In this document: positions 18,496-27,012 of the stretch, one piece after another | Layout of the letters: every line of letters starts with the position of its first letter | How positions within the stretch are numbered: the stretch's first letter is position 1 | Notes under the pieces: generated by a model | The model's input: the letters and a program-made list of their open reading frames with translations, nothing else | What the model was told of the DNA's origin: nothing | Database searches by the model: none | Position numbers and translations under genes: made by a program | Origin: an uncultured Erythrobacter sp. | GTDB lineage: Bacteria > Pseudomonadota > Alphaproteobacteria > Sphingomonadales > Sphingomonadaceae | DNA: 64,000 nt | Assembly: GCA_947502305.1 (NCBI GenBank) | Contig: CANMZA010000001.1 | Span: 372,001 to 436,000 of the forward strand | Direction: 5' to 3'

Positions 18496-18586
18496 GGAGA
18501 GGTGCCGGAGTGGTCGAACGGGGCAGTCTCGAAAACTGTTGAGCTCTTCTGGGGTTCCGAGGGTTCGAATCCCTCCCTCTCCGCCA
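18496..18586 (+). tRNA. tRNA-Ser (CGA anticodon)
   Basis: The acceptor arms GGAGAGG (18496-18502) and CCTCTCC (18576-18582) pair perfectly, with discriminator G and an encoded CCA (18584-18586). The anticodon stem CAGT/ACTG encloses CTCGAAA, so the anticodon is CGA, reading UCG. A long variable arm (class II tRNA) precedes a GGGTTCGAATCCC T-arm. No integrase or duplicated 3' end is seen nearby. Confidence 0.97.
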
Positions 18587-18670
18587 CTAGTTCAGCAAAT
18601 GGTAGGCAGCGACGAATTAGCGCGCAGGGACCAAAACTCCGCAGCCGAGATCGAAATACTCGCAAGCATC

Positions 18671-19888
18671 CTAAGCCGGATATGCAAGCTTAAGCGTCGA
18701 TAGCGCTTTCTGGACCAGTTCAGCGTCGCTGTTTTCCGCCAATGCTAGCGCCGCTGAGCCGCCATTGAAGGCGACGAGTACCGGTTCATTGAAGTACGGT
18801 TGCAGATTGAGCCATTGATTGAATTGTCCGCGCGGCAGATTGTTGTGCGGCGTGTAGATCCACGTCTCTTCGTCCCAGAACATGTCTTCAAACCGCAAAT
18901 AGAGTTTGTCGAGAAGACCCATTCCCATGCGTGCGATCGCGCCGCGCTTGTCTGCGGGAAGTTCTGGATTGAACGCGATATCGCCGGTCTTGAGAACACC
19001 CAGCGGAACGGTGACAATCGCGGCATCGAACTGGCGGCGATTTCCGTCTGCCATGCTCAAAGCGACCATCCGGTCTGAAAAGGAAACTTCGGTCACTCTT
19101 GCCGAAAGTTCGAGTGCGTAACTTGCTCGCAGCGCATCGAGGATCGGCGAATATCCGCGCGTGAAGACCACATCGTCGCCGCTATAGCCATCGCCGGTCT
19201 CGAAAATATCGGGATTGATGAGGTCCATGTCTGCGCCATAGGCGACCTGAATTTCTCCCTCGCCGAACAGCCAATCCGGAGCAGAATTGTCTGCCAGTTG
19301 GCCGCCTACACCGCTGCGAACAACATAGCTGTCAGATGTTGGCATTCGCTCGAGCGCAAGCTCATCGGCCAATTGTGTGAGAGGGTTGCCTATTGAACCA
19401 TGTATCCAGCTTGCTCCCATATCGAGCGGCGCGTTCAAACTGTTATCGGTCCAGACGCGCCCGCCAATCCGGTCACGCGCCTCGAACACGGTCACGTTTC
19501 GGCCAACCTTGGCGAGCAATTGCGCCGCCGCCAATCCGCTGACGCCGGCGCCTATAATTGCGATATTGTCTTTGGACGCGCCCAACACGCTTTCAGCCGT
19601 CATTCGCCCCGATTCGTAAGCGGCGTGAACCGTGCTGTTGAATTGCGGGTGACAGGCCTCCCCTGCGAAAAACAGACTGTCGCCCACCGGTGCGGCAAGA
19701 GTTTGAACGTCAGTCGGCAGAGCGGTTTTTGCCGCATAAGAATAAGAGCCGAATGAGAGCGGATCGCAGCTCCAATTGGTGCGCAAATATCCGGTAAGTC
19801 TGCGGTTGGGTGCCGCCATGATTTGGGGAAGGGCTGGGCCTAACGCCATACTCGCACTCATTGCCGCCAGGAGGGTTCTTCTATCCAC
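18671..19888 (-). CDS. Flavin monoamine oxidase family protein with circularly permuted domain order
   Basis: The 405-residue product starts with a Tat-like signal (DRRTLLAAMSASMALGPAL). Residues 33-103 then match the C-terminal FAD-binding end of amine oxidases: GYLRTNWSCDPLSFGSYSY, SLFFAGEACHPQFNSTVHAA and YESGRMTAESVLG. Only after that comes the N-terminal dinucleotide fold (IAIIGAGVSGLAAAQLLAK at about 109-127, FEARDRIGGRVWTD), followed by the middle of the family, and the protein stops at STLKLAYPA. In normal members that Pro is where the C-terminal FAD segment would begin. The parts are each present once and in one frame, so I read it as a circular permutation, not a frameshift. The start is GTG 19888 with no clear Shine-Dalgarno; an ATG at 19861 would remove the RR motif. 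Confidence 0.8.
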   Translation of the reverse strand: MDRRTLLAAMSASMALGPALPQIMAAPNRRLTGYLRTNWSCDPLSFGSYSYAAKTALPTDVQTLAAPVGDSLFFAGEACHPQFNSTVHAAYESGRMTAESVLGASKDNIAIIGAGVSGLAAAQLLAKVGRNVTVFEARDRIGGRVWTDNSLNAPLDMGASWIHGSIGNPLTQLADELALERMPTSDSYVVRSGVGGQLADNSAPDWLFGEGEIQVAYGADMDLINPDIFETGDGYSGDDVVFTRGYSPILDALRASYALELSARVTEVSFSDRMVALSMADGNRRQFDAAIVTVPLGVLKTGDIAFNPELPADKRGAIARMGMGLLDKLYLRFEDMFWDEETWIYTPHNNLPRGQFNQWLNLQPYFNEPVLVAFNGGSAALALAENSDAELVQKALSTLKLAYPA

Positions 19889-19958
19889 ACGGGCACTGTG
19901 TGCAATTGTTACCCATGATGCAAATGGCGTGGCTCAGTTGTGAAAATGGGCCGCAGTC

Positions 19959-21158
19959 TTAGATCAAGCCGTCATTCCGGTGATCGCGCAGTGTTTCATC
20001 ATCCCAGCCGAGCATTTCGCCGAAAACCTCTGAATTGTGCTGACCCGGGGTGGTCGGGGCGGAGCGGCGGAAGCCTGAAGGTGATTTGGAAAATCGCGGG
20101 AATGCGTTTTGCATCTTCAACTTCCCATGCCCTTCGGTTTCGACCTCAATGATGGCTTCGCGGGATTTGAAATGCGGGTCATCCAGCATGTCTTTCGCGG
20201 TGTAGACCCGGCCCGCCGGGATCGAATGTTTGATCATCAGCGCATCAATCTGGTCAATCGTATGCGCGCCTGTCCATTCATTGATCATTTCATCCAGCAC
20301 GGTTTGATTGCGGCCCCGAGCCAGATGGGTTTTGTATTCGGGGTCTTCGGCCAATTCAGGCTGTCCCATAGCCTCTGCAAGGCGCGCGAAAATGGCGTCA
20401 TTATTGGCCCCAATCATAAATGGGCCGTCCTTGCAGGAATAGACGTTGCTGGGCGCGATGCCGGGTAGGATCGATCCGGAACGTTCGCGGATAAAGCCAT
20501 TATAGTCATATTCCGGGACCAGCCCTTCCATGACTTGCAAGACCGCTTCGTAAAGCGCGGTGTCGATGACTTGGCCTTCGCCGGTTTTTTCGCGGTGATG
20601 CAGCGCCGCTAGTACGCCCATAGTGCCATAAGTGGCGCATAAAGTATCACCAATAGAGACACCCATACGGGCAGGCGGGCGGTCGGGATCGCCGACAATG
20701 TACCGCCAGCCGCCCATCGCTTCGCCAATGCCGCCGAAACCGGCGCGCGTGGAATAGGGGCCGGTTTGGCCATAGCCTGACATGCGGGCGATGATCAGAC
20801 CGGGATTGATTTGGTGGAGAGCCTCTGGCGAAAGGCCCCATTTCTCTAGCGTTCCGGGTTTAAAGTTCTCTACCAAAATATCGGCTTTGGCGATCAGTTT
20901 GCGGGCGATTTCTTGCCCTTCTGGGACGCGCAAATTGCACGTGACGGATCGTTTGTTGCGGGCGATCACTTCCCATTGAACCTTTTCCTCGCCTTGGCCC
21001 CAATCGCGCATTGGGTCGCCTTTGCCGGGGGGCTCAACCTTGATCACATCCGCGCCCATATCGCCCAGCAATTGGCCGCAAAAAGGCCCGGCAAGCAGCT
21101 GGCCCATCTCGACCACGCGCAAACCTTTTAGCGCGCCTGTGTTTGGAGCCTCGTTCAT
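19959..21158 (-). CDS. CaiB/BaiF-family CoA-transferase
   Basis: The 399-residue product belongs to class III CoA-transferases, which move CoA between carboxylic acids. LKGLRVVEMGQLLAGPFCGQ and LLGDMGADVIKVEPPGKGDP at the N-terminus, the catalytic Asp region ILVENFKPGTLEKWGL and later YDYNGFIRERSGSILPG are family features. The donor and acceptor are unknown. ATG 21158 overlaps the hyuB stop as ATGA, so it is the last gene of the GntR-led operon and is translationally coupled. Confidence 0.92.
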   Translation of the reverse strand: MNEAPNTGALKGLRVVEMGQLLAGPFCGQLLGDMGADVIKVEPPGKGDPMRDWGQGEEKVQWEVIARNKRSVTCNLRVPEGQEIARKLIAKADILVENFKPGTLEKWGLSPEALHQINPGLIIARMSGYGQTGPYSTRAGFGGIGEAMGGWRYIVGDPDRPPARMGVSIGDTLCATYGTMGVLAALHHREKTGEGQVIDTALYEAVLQVMEGLVPEYDYNGFIRERSGSILPGIAPSNVYSCKDGPFMIGANNDAIFARLAEAMGQPELAEDPEYKTHLARGRNQTVLDEMINEWTGAHTIDQIDALMIKHSIPAGRVYTAKDMLDDPHFKSREAIIEVETEGHGKLKMQNAFPRFSKSPSGFRRSAPTTPGQHNSEVFGEMLGWDDETLRDHRNDGLI

Positions 21159-23062
21159 TCCGCGGCCTCGGCAATATGTTTGTCTTTCCAAACCGGCTGG
21201 ATCGGTGCGGGAAGGCCGGTTTCTTCTTCGCAGGCGCTGCGCAAAGCTTCGATACCGGGCCCATAATCGAACAGCGACAATTCGCCGCGCTGGCCTGCAA
21301 TGTCCGCTCTGAGAGCTTTTGTCGCGGCGCCATCAACAATGTGCCCAACGGTTTGATCAGCGGTTATGACAACGCCGTATTCGCGCGCGCCGTCGATTGT
21401 AACGAGGCCTTGGCGCACTTCGAGGGCGACAAGTTCAGGATCGCGCTCTAGCGGGTCGCCCCAGCCGCCGCCGCCCCAAGTGATGAAGTGCAATTGCTCG
21501 CCTTCTTTGACGTCGACATCTTCCACTTTGTTGCCGACGATTTCGGTGGTGCCATCCAACCGTTCGAGCACTTTTGTAGCGCGTTTGCCCGGGTGGCCGC
21601 CATTCACGCCCCATGGGGGCACGAACCAACGATCATCATGGATCGCCACCGCGCCATCGGCGAGGAAGCGGTAGGTCATGTGAATGCCATTGCCGCCGCG
21701 ATGCAAGCCCGCGCCGCCGCTATCGGGCTCTGTTTCGTAGCGTTCGATGCGCAAGGGGAAATACCGTTCGAGAAACTCGTTCGGCACATTGGTAAAGCCC
21801 GGCCACAGCGAATGCCCATCGGGCCCATCGCCAAGCGGGCGGCCAGGTATGCCGCCAAAACCAATTTGGAACAGTTGGAACCAATCGCCCTCTTTGCCCG
21901 CGCGATTATCCCAGCCAGAATAAAACATATGCGGCGAGGAGGAAAAGCCTGCGGCGTTCAAAAATTCTGGCGTTCCCTGTCCCAGCAAACCGCCGAGAAT
22001 ATCGAAAATGCGGCCCAATGCATGCGTGCGACCAGACAAAGCGGCGGGGAATTTGGGTTTAAGCAGCGAGCCATCGGGAATGCGCACTTCGATCAGATCA
22101 TAGAAGCCGTCATTGAACAGGATCTGCGGATCAAAGACCATGATCATGTAGATGCCAAAGAACATCTTGAACATGTTTTCATTGAGGTAGAAATTGATCG
22201 AAGCAGCTGATTGCGGGTCGGTGCCATCAAAGTCGAGAATGACTTTGTCGCCCTCTCGCCACATCGTGCATTTGATCTTGTACGGCCCGTAACCCTTGCC
22301 GTCATCGCAAATGAAATCTTCGAAACTGGCGCGCTGTGTCGGGATGGCTTGACCGATAAGGGCCTTCATCGCGCGGTGGTTGCGCGCCAGCAATTCCTGC
22401 GTTGCAGAATAATAGACATCATCGCCAAACCGGCCCGCCATTTCGACAACCCGGTTGGCCGCCACCCGGCACGATGCGATCAGAGCGTTGAGATCGGCCT
22501 GACACCAATCGGGTTTGCGCGTTTGATGCATGACCAATTTCATCAGGTCTTCATTATATTCGCCTTTCTTCCAAATTTTGACCGGCGGAATGCGCACGCC
22601 TTCTTGGAAAATAGACGTTGCCTCAATCGGCATGGACCCTGGCACCATGCCGCCAATGTCCGATTGGTGGCCAAACATCGCTGTGTAAGCGATCAGCCGC
22701 CCATCTTTGAACACCGGCAACATAACCAGCCAATCGTTCGAATGGCTGATCGCGCCTTCACACGAATAAGGATCGGAGAGGAAGATCATATCCCCGTCTT
22801 CGATTGTTCCATCAAAGCTCTTAAGGAAGCCGCCAATGAAGCTTCCAAATTGGCCAACGATCATCTTGCCCGAAGGGTCTGCGATCAGCGGGAAAGCATC
22901 GCCTTGTTCGCGAATGCCGGGCGACATGGCGGTACGCACCAGCGTCGCGTCCATTTCGATCCGGGCATTGCGAAGTGCGTTTTCGATAATATCGAGCGTG
23001 ACCGGATCGAGATCAAGCCGATTGAAAGGCTGGGCGTTTGTTTCGACGATTTGTGCTGGCAT
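21155..23062 (-). CDS. hyuB: Hydantoinase B/oxoprolinase family subunit
   Basis: The 635-residue product matches HyuB-type subunits: DPVTLDIIENALRNARIEMD at the start, TAMSPGIREQGDAFPLIADP, and later GGAGLHRGGNGIHMTYRF and ITWGGGGWGDPLERDPELV. HyuA/HyuB pairs hydrolyse hydantoins, 5-oxoproline or lactams with ATP, and relatives form acetone and acetophenone carboxylases. Sequence alone does not tell which. The 3-base gap to hyuA and overlap with caiB show a tight operon. Confidence 0.9.
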   Translation of the reverse strand: MPAQIVETNAQPFNRLDLDPVTLDIIENALRNARIEMDATLVRTAMSPGIREQGDAFPLIADPSGKMIVGQFGSFIGGFLKSFDGTIEDGDMIFLSDPYSCEGAISHSNDWLVMLPVFKDGRLIAYTAMFGHQSDIGGMVPGSMPIEATSIFQEGVRIPPVKIWKKGEYNEDLMKLVMHQTRKPDWCQADLNALIASCRVAANRVVEMAGRFGDDVYYSATQELLARNHRAMKALIGQAIPTQRASFEDFICDDGKGYGPYKIKCTMWREGDKVILDFDGTDPQSAASINFYLNENMFKMFFGIYMIMVFDPQILFNDGFYDLIEVRIPDGSLLKPKFPAALSGRTHALGRIFDILGGLLGQGTPEFLNAAGFSSSPHMFYSGWDNRAGKEGDWFQLFQIGFGGIPGRPLGDGPDGHSLWPGFTNVPNEFLERYFPLRIERYETEPDSGGAGLHRGGNGIHMTYRFLADGAVAIHDDRWFVPPWGVNGGHPGKRATKVLERLDGTTEIVGNKVEDVDVKEGEQLHFITWGGGGWGDPLERDPELVALEVRQGLVTIDGAREYGVVITADQTVGHIVDGAATKALRADIAGQRGELSLFDYGPGIEALRSACEEETGLPAPIQPVWKDKHIAEAAE

Positions 23063-23065
23063 GAC

Positions 23066-25135
23066 TTAGCCCTCCGTCCCTTGGGTCTCGTTTGGATTGA
23101 TGAGAATATTCCCATTTGCGTCGATGGCCGCGGTGCAGTCATTTTCGATGAGAGTGGTCGAATCCATTTCCGTGATGATCGCGGGGCCGGGCACGATGTC
23201 TCCTTGCCGCAATTTTGCGCGGTCATAGATTACGGCGGCACGTTGCTCGCCATCCATCCATAAAGTGTGATCGCGGATTTTCGCCGCTGAGGGATCGCCG
23301 TCGCCTTTTTCCAGCTCAGCGGTTTCCAATTCCAGCGTTTCACCCAAGGCCACTGCGCGCAGGTTTACGATTTCATGCGGAGTATCCATGTTGAACGTAA
23401 ACAGCCGCCGATGCTCCTCGTCAAAACGCGCGAGAATGCCCTCAATCCCTTGCTCATGCAGAGTGTGCTGATCAATCGTCAAAGGCACTTCAAAAGCCTG
23501 TCCAGCATAGCGGACATCCACTTCAAATTCGCTGATGATGCTGCTTGCTGGGATGCCGTCGGCCTCCAATTCTGCGCGGGTTTGCGCGGCCATTTCGTCG
23601 AGCAAAGCGACCAGCTCGCTGACATCCGTTTGCCCAGCGAGGCGGCTGAAACTACGCGCGGTTTCGGTGCGCATGCGGGTGGTGGCATCGCCCAAAGCGC
23701 ATAGCACGCCGGGAGAGACCGGGCTAACCGCGGGCCAACTGCCCATCAATTTGGCAACTGCGTTCACATGCAGCGGACCCGCTCCGCCAAATCCCATCAA
23801 CGCAAAGTGGCGCGGATCATATCCTTGTTGGACACTGATCATACGTAGCGCACCAAACATGTTTTCATTCACGATATCGATGATTCCGCGCGCAGCTTCC
23901 ATCAAACCAATGCCAAGCGCATCGGCGATCGTCTGCACAGCTTTTGTCGCGCCTTCACGGTCGAGCTGAAACAAACCGCCAAGCAAATCTTCTGGCAAAT
24001 AGCCGAGCACAACATTGGCATCGGTTACAGTCGGGACTTCGCCGCCTTTGCCATAAGCAACAGGACCCGGCACCGCGCCGGCGCTTTCAGGGCCAACCCG
24101 CAGCGCACCGGTCAATTCGGGAACATGCGCGATTGAACCGCCGCCCGCGCCAACGGTTTTTACATCCAGCGAAGAGGCGCGCACCGACAGGTGGCCGACT
24201 TCTGTAGAACGAACGCGGCGCGGTTCGAGGTTCTCGATCAGCGCCACATCCGTCGATGTGCCGCCAACATCCAAAGTCAAAATATTCTTGAAACCAGCAT
24301 TCTTCGCCACCCAAACCGCGCCTGTGACGCCGCCAGCGGGGCCGGACATCAGAATGTTGACCGGGTGTTCTTCGGCTTTCTGACTGCTCATCAATCCGCC
24401 ATCAGATCGCAGCAAGGACAATTTGCCAGTGACGCCGGCGACCTCCAATTTGTCGCGCAGGTTCGAAATATAATTGCCAACCACCGGGCGCACAGCGGCA
24501 TTTGCGACGGTAGACAATGTCCGCTCATATTCCTGCATTTCGGGCAGCACTTCGTGGCTGAGGGAAACTGGGATATCGCCAAAAACGTCTACTGCAATTT
24601 CGCCAATGCGTTTTTCATGCGCACCGTTCACATAGGCGTTGATCAGGCTGACTGTGACGGCCTCGACCCCTTGCGCCTTCAATTGCTCCATTACTGCGCG
24701 CGCTTGCGCTTCGTCGATCGGGCGCACTTCGTTGCCATTGGCGTCCATCCGCCCCGCAACCGTCAGCGTGTCTTCAAGCGCGGCGAGCGGCTGCGGCTTG
24801 GGCCATACGATCCAAGCAGCCAAACCGCCGGGCACAAAACTGCGCGCGATCTGCATGATGTCGCGGTAACCTTCGGTGGTGATCAGACCGACGCGCGCGC
24901 CTTTCCCCTCCAGCACAGCATTGGTCGCAACCGTTGTTCCATGCAGGAAAAATTCAATCTCTCCCGGATCGACGCCGGCCTGAGCCGTGATCGCCGTGAC
25001 GCCGTTTAGGATCCCCTCAGAACTGTCATGCGGTGTTGACGGCGTTTTGTGCCGCCAAAACGCCCCTGTGCCGCTATCTAACAGCAGTAAATCCGTGAAA
25101 GTCCCGCCGACATCCACCCCAAGTCGATAGCGCAT
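23066..25135 (-). CDS. hyuA: Hydantoinase A/oxoprolinase family ATP-dependent subunit
   Basis: The 689-residue product has the ASKHA-type ATPase opening RLGVDVGGTFTDLLLLD, then FFLHGTTVATNAVLEGKG and the central LTLDVGGTSTDVALIE. GFGGAGPLHVNAVAKLMG near residue 440 is a hydantoinase_A signature. It is the ATP-using partner of HyuB. The start overlaps the stop of the HMG-CoA-lyase-like gene by one base (TGATG). Confidence 0.92.
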   Translation of the reverse strand: MRYRLGVDVGGTFTDLLLLDSGTGAFWRHKTPSTPHDSSEGILNGVTAITAQAGVDPGEIEFFLHGTTVATNAVLEGKGARVGLITTEGYRDIMQIARSFVPGGLAAWIVWPKPQPLAALEDTLTVAGRMDANGNEVRPIDEAQARAVMEQLKAQGVEAVTVSLINAYVNGAHEKRIGEIAVDVFGDIPVSLSHEVLPEMQEYERTLSTVANAAVRPVVGNYISNLRDKLEVAGVTGKLSLLRSDGGLMSSQKAEEHPVNILMSGPAGGVTGAVWVAKNAGFKNILTLDVGGTSTDVALIENLEPRRVRSTEVGHLSVRASSLDVKTVGAGGGSIAHVPELTGALRVGPESAGAVPGPVAYGKGGEVPTVTDANVVLGYLPEDLLGGLFQLDREGATKAVQTIADALGIGLMEAARGIIDIVNENMFGALRMISVQQGYDPRHFALMGFGGAGPLHVNAVAKLMGSWPAVSPVSPGVLCALGDATTRMRTETARSFSRLAGQTDVSELVALLDEMAAQTRAELEADGIPASSIISEFEVDVRYAGQAFEVPLTIDQHTLHEQGIEGILARFDEEHRRLFTFNMDTPHEIVNLRAVALGETLELETAELEKGDGDPSAAKIRDHTLWMDGEQRAAVIYDRAKLRQGDIVPGPAIITEMDSTTLIENDCTAAIDANGNILINPNETQGTEG

Positions 25136-26091
25136 CAGGCCGTTTCCTCTTTTTTATCAATAGAATTTTGCGGGTTTGCCGGGGCAGGAAAGCCGCCCGA
25201 CTTGGCCACCAAAGCGGGCAATTCTTTGCCCATAATTTCGGTTAGCCATTTGTTCGTTTCAATCAGCGCGTCCAAATCCGCGCCAGTCTCAATGCCTGCC
25301 CGATTTAGCATGTACACCACGTCTTCTGTCGCAACATTGCCCGCCGCGCCGGGGGCAAAGGGACATCCGCCAAGGCCGCCGATCGACGCATCAATTGTGT
25401 GCGCCCCCGCACCAATCGCGGCCCAGACATTGGCAAGCCCCGTGCCGCGAGTGTTGTGAAAATGGACCCTGATCGGGGTATCACCAATGGCGGCTTTTAC
25501 TTTGGTGATAAGGCGCGTGACATGCGACGGATCGCCGACCCCAATTGTATCGGCTAGCGCGATTTCCGCTGGGTTCGCTTGCGCCAGTTCGTGAGCCATC
25601 CCGGCGATACGGTCTTCTGCGACTTCCCCTTCGAATGGGCATCCGAAACTGGCCGCGATCGTGGCTTGCGCGCTCTTGCCCGCGGCTTGCGCGCTGCGGA
25701 TGATCGCCTTGGCGACATCGACCGATCCATTTGATGTTTGGCCCTGATTGGCCATTGCGAATGTATCGGTGGCAACGCAGACCGCGCCCAATTGATCGAT
25801 TCTGCCCGTCGCAAGCGCTCTGTCTGCGCCGCGCTGGTTCATCACTAGGCCAATATAGGTCACGTCATCGCGCACCGGCAGGGCGGCGCACACATCATCG
25901 GCATCGGCCATTTGCGGAACGCTGCGCGGGTTGACGAAACTCGTAACCTCGATCCGGCGAATACCCGCCTCGATTGCGCGCTCAATCAAAGAGACTTTGT
26001 CGCCAGTGCCAATCTGAATCTTCTCATTTTGCAGGCCATCACGCGGACTGACCTCCACAATTTCGATAGGTAATGTATACATTTTATCCAC
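25135..26091 (-). CDS. Hydroxymethylglutaryl-CoA lyase family protein
   Basis: The 318-residue TIM-barrel enzyme carries EVSPRDGLQNEKIQIGTGDK and EVTSFVNPRSVPQMADAD, the DRE-TIM lyase signatures. HFHNTRGTGLANVWAAIGAG with metal-binding His and GLGGCPFAPGAAGNVATED near the catalytic Cys loop follow. The family cleaves 3-hydroxy-3-methylglutaryl-CoA or similar 3-hydroxyacyl-CoAs. Placement with a CoA-transferase and hydantoinase subunits suggests it splits the CoA ester of an unknown intermediate. The GTG start at 26091 overlaps the gntR stop; ATG 26082 is a good alternative. Confidence 0.9.
   Translation of the reverse strand: MDKMYTLPIEIVEVSPRDGLQNEKIQIGTGDKVSLIERAIEAGIRRIEVTSFVNPRSVPQMADADDVCAALPVRDDVTYIGLVMNQRGADRALATGRIDQLGAVCVATDTFAMANQGQTSNGSVDVAKAIIRSAQAAGKSAQATIAASFGCPFEGEVAEDRIAGMAHELAQANPAEIALADTIGVGDPSHVTRLITKVKAAIGDTPIRVHFHNTRGTGLANVWAAIGAGAHTIDASIGGLGGCPFAPGAAGNVATEDVVYMLNRAGIETGADLDALIETNKWLTEIMGKELPALVAKSGGFPAPANPQNSIDKKEETA
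26072..26083. promoter_or_regulatory. Second TGTATACA palindrome, at the HMG-CoA-lyase start
   Basis: AATGTATACATT is a perfect 12-base palindrome that shares the core TGTATACA with the candidate GntR operator at 26849-26860. It overlaps the possible ATG 26082, so part of the match follows from the codons ATG-TAT-ACA. A secondary GntR site is possible but uncertain. Confidence 0.3.
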
Positions 26092-26759
26092 TAAGCCGCG
26101 TCCCGCCCGGCGGCCTTCATGCCCAAATGTGCATCAGAATAGGCGTGAAAGGCTCGGCGAATATGGCCCGCCATGATTGATTCTGCCCATGCGCCATCAC
26201 CGCGCTCGAACGCAGAGAGTAAATCGCCATGTTCGCTATGCGATCTTTGGAAGGCTTCTGGATCGTAATGATGGGCTGTGCGCCAGACCACGGGTTGTTC
26301 GATCAATGCGGTGAGCAGGTTGGTAAGTCGCCGCGACCCGGCGGTTTCCAGCACCAGAGCATGAAATTCACGGTTCCGGTCAAGGAAAGTGGCGACATCC
26401 GGTTTGCGCCCAGAAATCGCCGCTGCAATCGCCGCGTTACACGCGCGCAACTGCTCCAACACCTCAGCTGACATGTTCCGTGCCGCGCGTCTTGCGGCAT
26501 ATCCTTCGAGCATTGCGCGCAATTCAAACGCATCACCCACATCATCGAGCGACCAGTCCGCGACGAAGCTGCGTTGAGAATCGGTCTTACGGATCAGTAA
26601 GTCGCCCTCCAGCCTGCGCAGAGCATCGCGAATCGGTGTGCGCGACACACCGCAACGTTCCGCAAGGGCTTCCTCGCGCACAGGGTCACCGGCGGCCAAT
26701 TCGCCGGACAAGATCATCGCTCTGATCGCATCATATGCGCGGTCTGACGCTTTGGTCAT
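26091..26759 (-). CDS. GntR-family transcriptional regulator (FCD/FadR subfamily)
   Basis: The 222-residue product has an N-terminal winged helix (AYDAIRAMILSGELAAGDPV, then EALAERCGVSRTPIRDALRR). A C-terminal all-helical FCD ligand domain follows, with the metal-binding pattern around FLDRNREFHALVLETAG and the distal HSEHGDLLSAFERGD. It is the first gene of the operon with the lyase, HyuA, HyuB and CaiB, so it most likely senses the substrate or a CoA-free intermediate and autoregulates through the palindrome upstream. I chose ATG 26759 (MTKASDRAY); an upstream in-frame ATG lacks family similarity. Confidence 0.92.
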   Translation of the reverse strand: MTKASDRAYDAIRAMILSGELAAGDPVREEALAERCGVSRTPIRDALRRLEGDLLIRKTDSQRSFVADWSLDDVGDAFELRAMLEGYAARRAARNMSAEVLEQLRACNAAIAAAISGRKPDVATFLDRNREFHALVLETAGSRRLTNLLTALIEQPVVWRTAHHYDPEAFQRSHSEHGDLLSAFERGDGAWAESIMAGHIRRAFHAYSDAHLGMKAAGRDAA

Positions 26760-26848
26760 AATTGTCGCTTCGCTAATCTTGTGTTTGCCGGATGGGGCTG
26801 GTTGTTTGGGGTGGCTTTGCAATGGCGCATCAAACTTGACTTATCCAA

Positions 26849-26860
26849 ATTGTATACAAT
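26849..26860. promoter_or_regulatory. Candidate GntR operator ATTGTATACAAT
   Basis: This perfect 12-base palindrome lies about 90 bases upstream of gntR and 150 bases upstream of the divergent TonB receptor gene. FadR-subfamily GntR regulators typically bind short palindromes of the form TTGTATACAA, so it could control both transcription units. A TTGACT hexamer at 26836-26841 may be part of an overlapping plus-strand promoter, but no good -10 follows at the right distance. Confidence 0.6.
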
Positions 26861-27012
26861 ACAGAACCTCTAACACAAGCCGTTAGTTTGATGTGGTCTG
26901 TGAAGAAACGCGATTCGCCATCGTGTCAGCAGCGCATCAATCAAGCGTGTCTTGGGGGTAAACAATGTTCTGTCCCGCCACCGCGAGGGCCGTCTTACAG
27001 GGGAATAATTCC

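Noticed and set aside
18496-18670. tRNA-Ser as an integration site of a genomic island
   Set aside because: No integrase, no duplicated tRNA 3' end and no change in gene character are visible on either side.
18671-19888. Amine oxidase as a frameshifted or truncated pseudogene
   Set aside because: The frame is continuous, each family block occurs once and the FAD parts are complete; permutation explains the order better. Loss of function is still possible.
22211-23263. 350-codon plus-strand open frame opposite hyuB
   Set aside because: It overlaps a clear HyuB coding region and encodes His/Arg-rich sequence without family features; it is a mirror frame.
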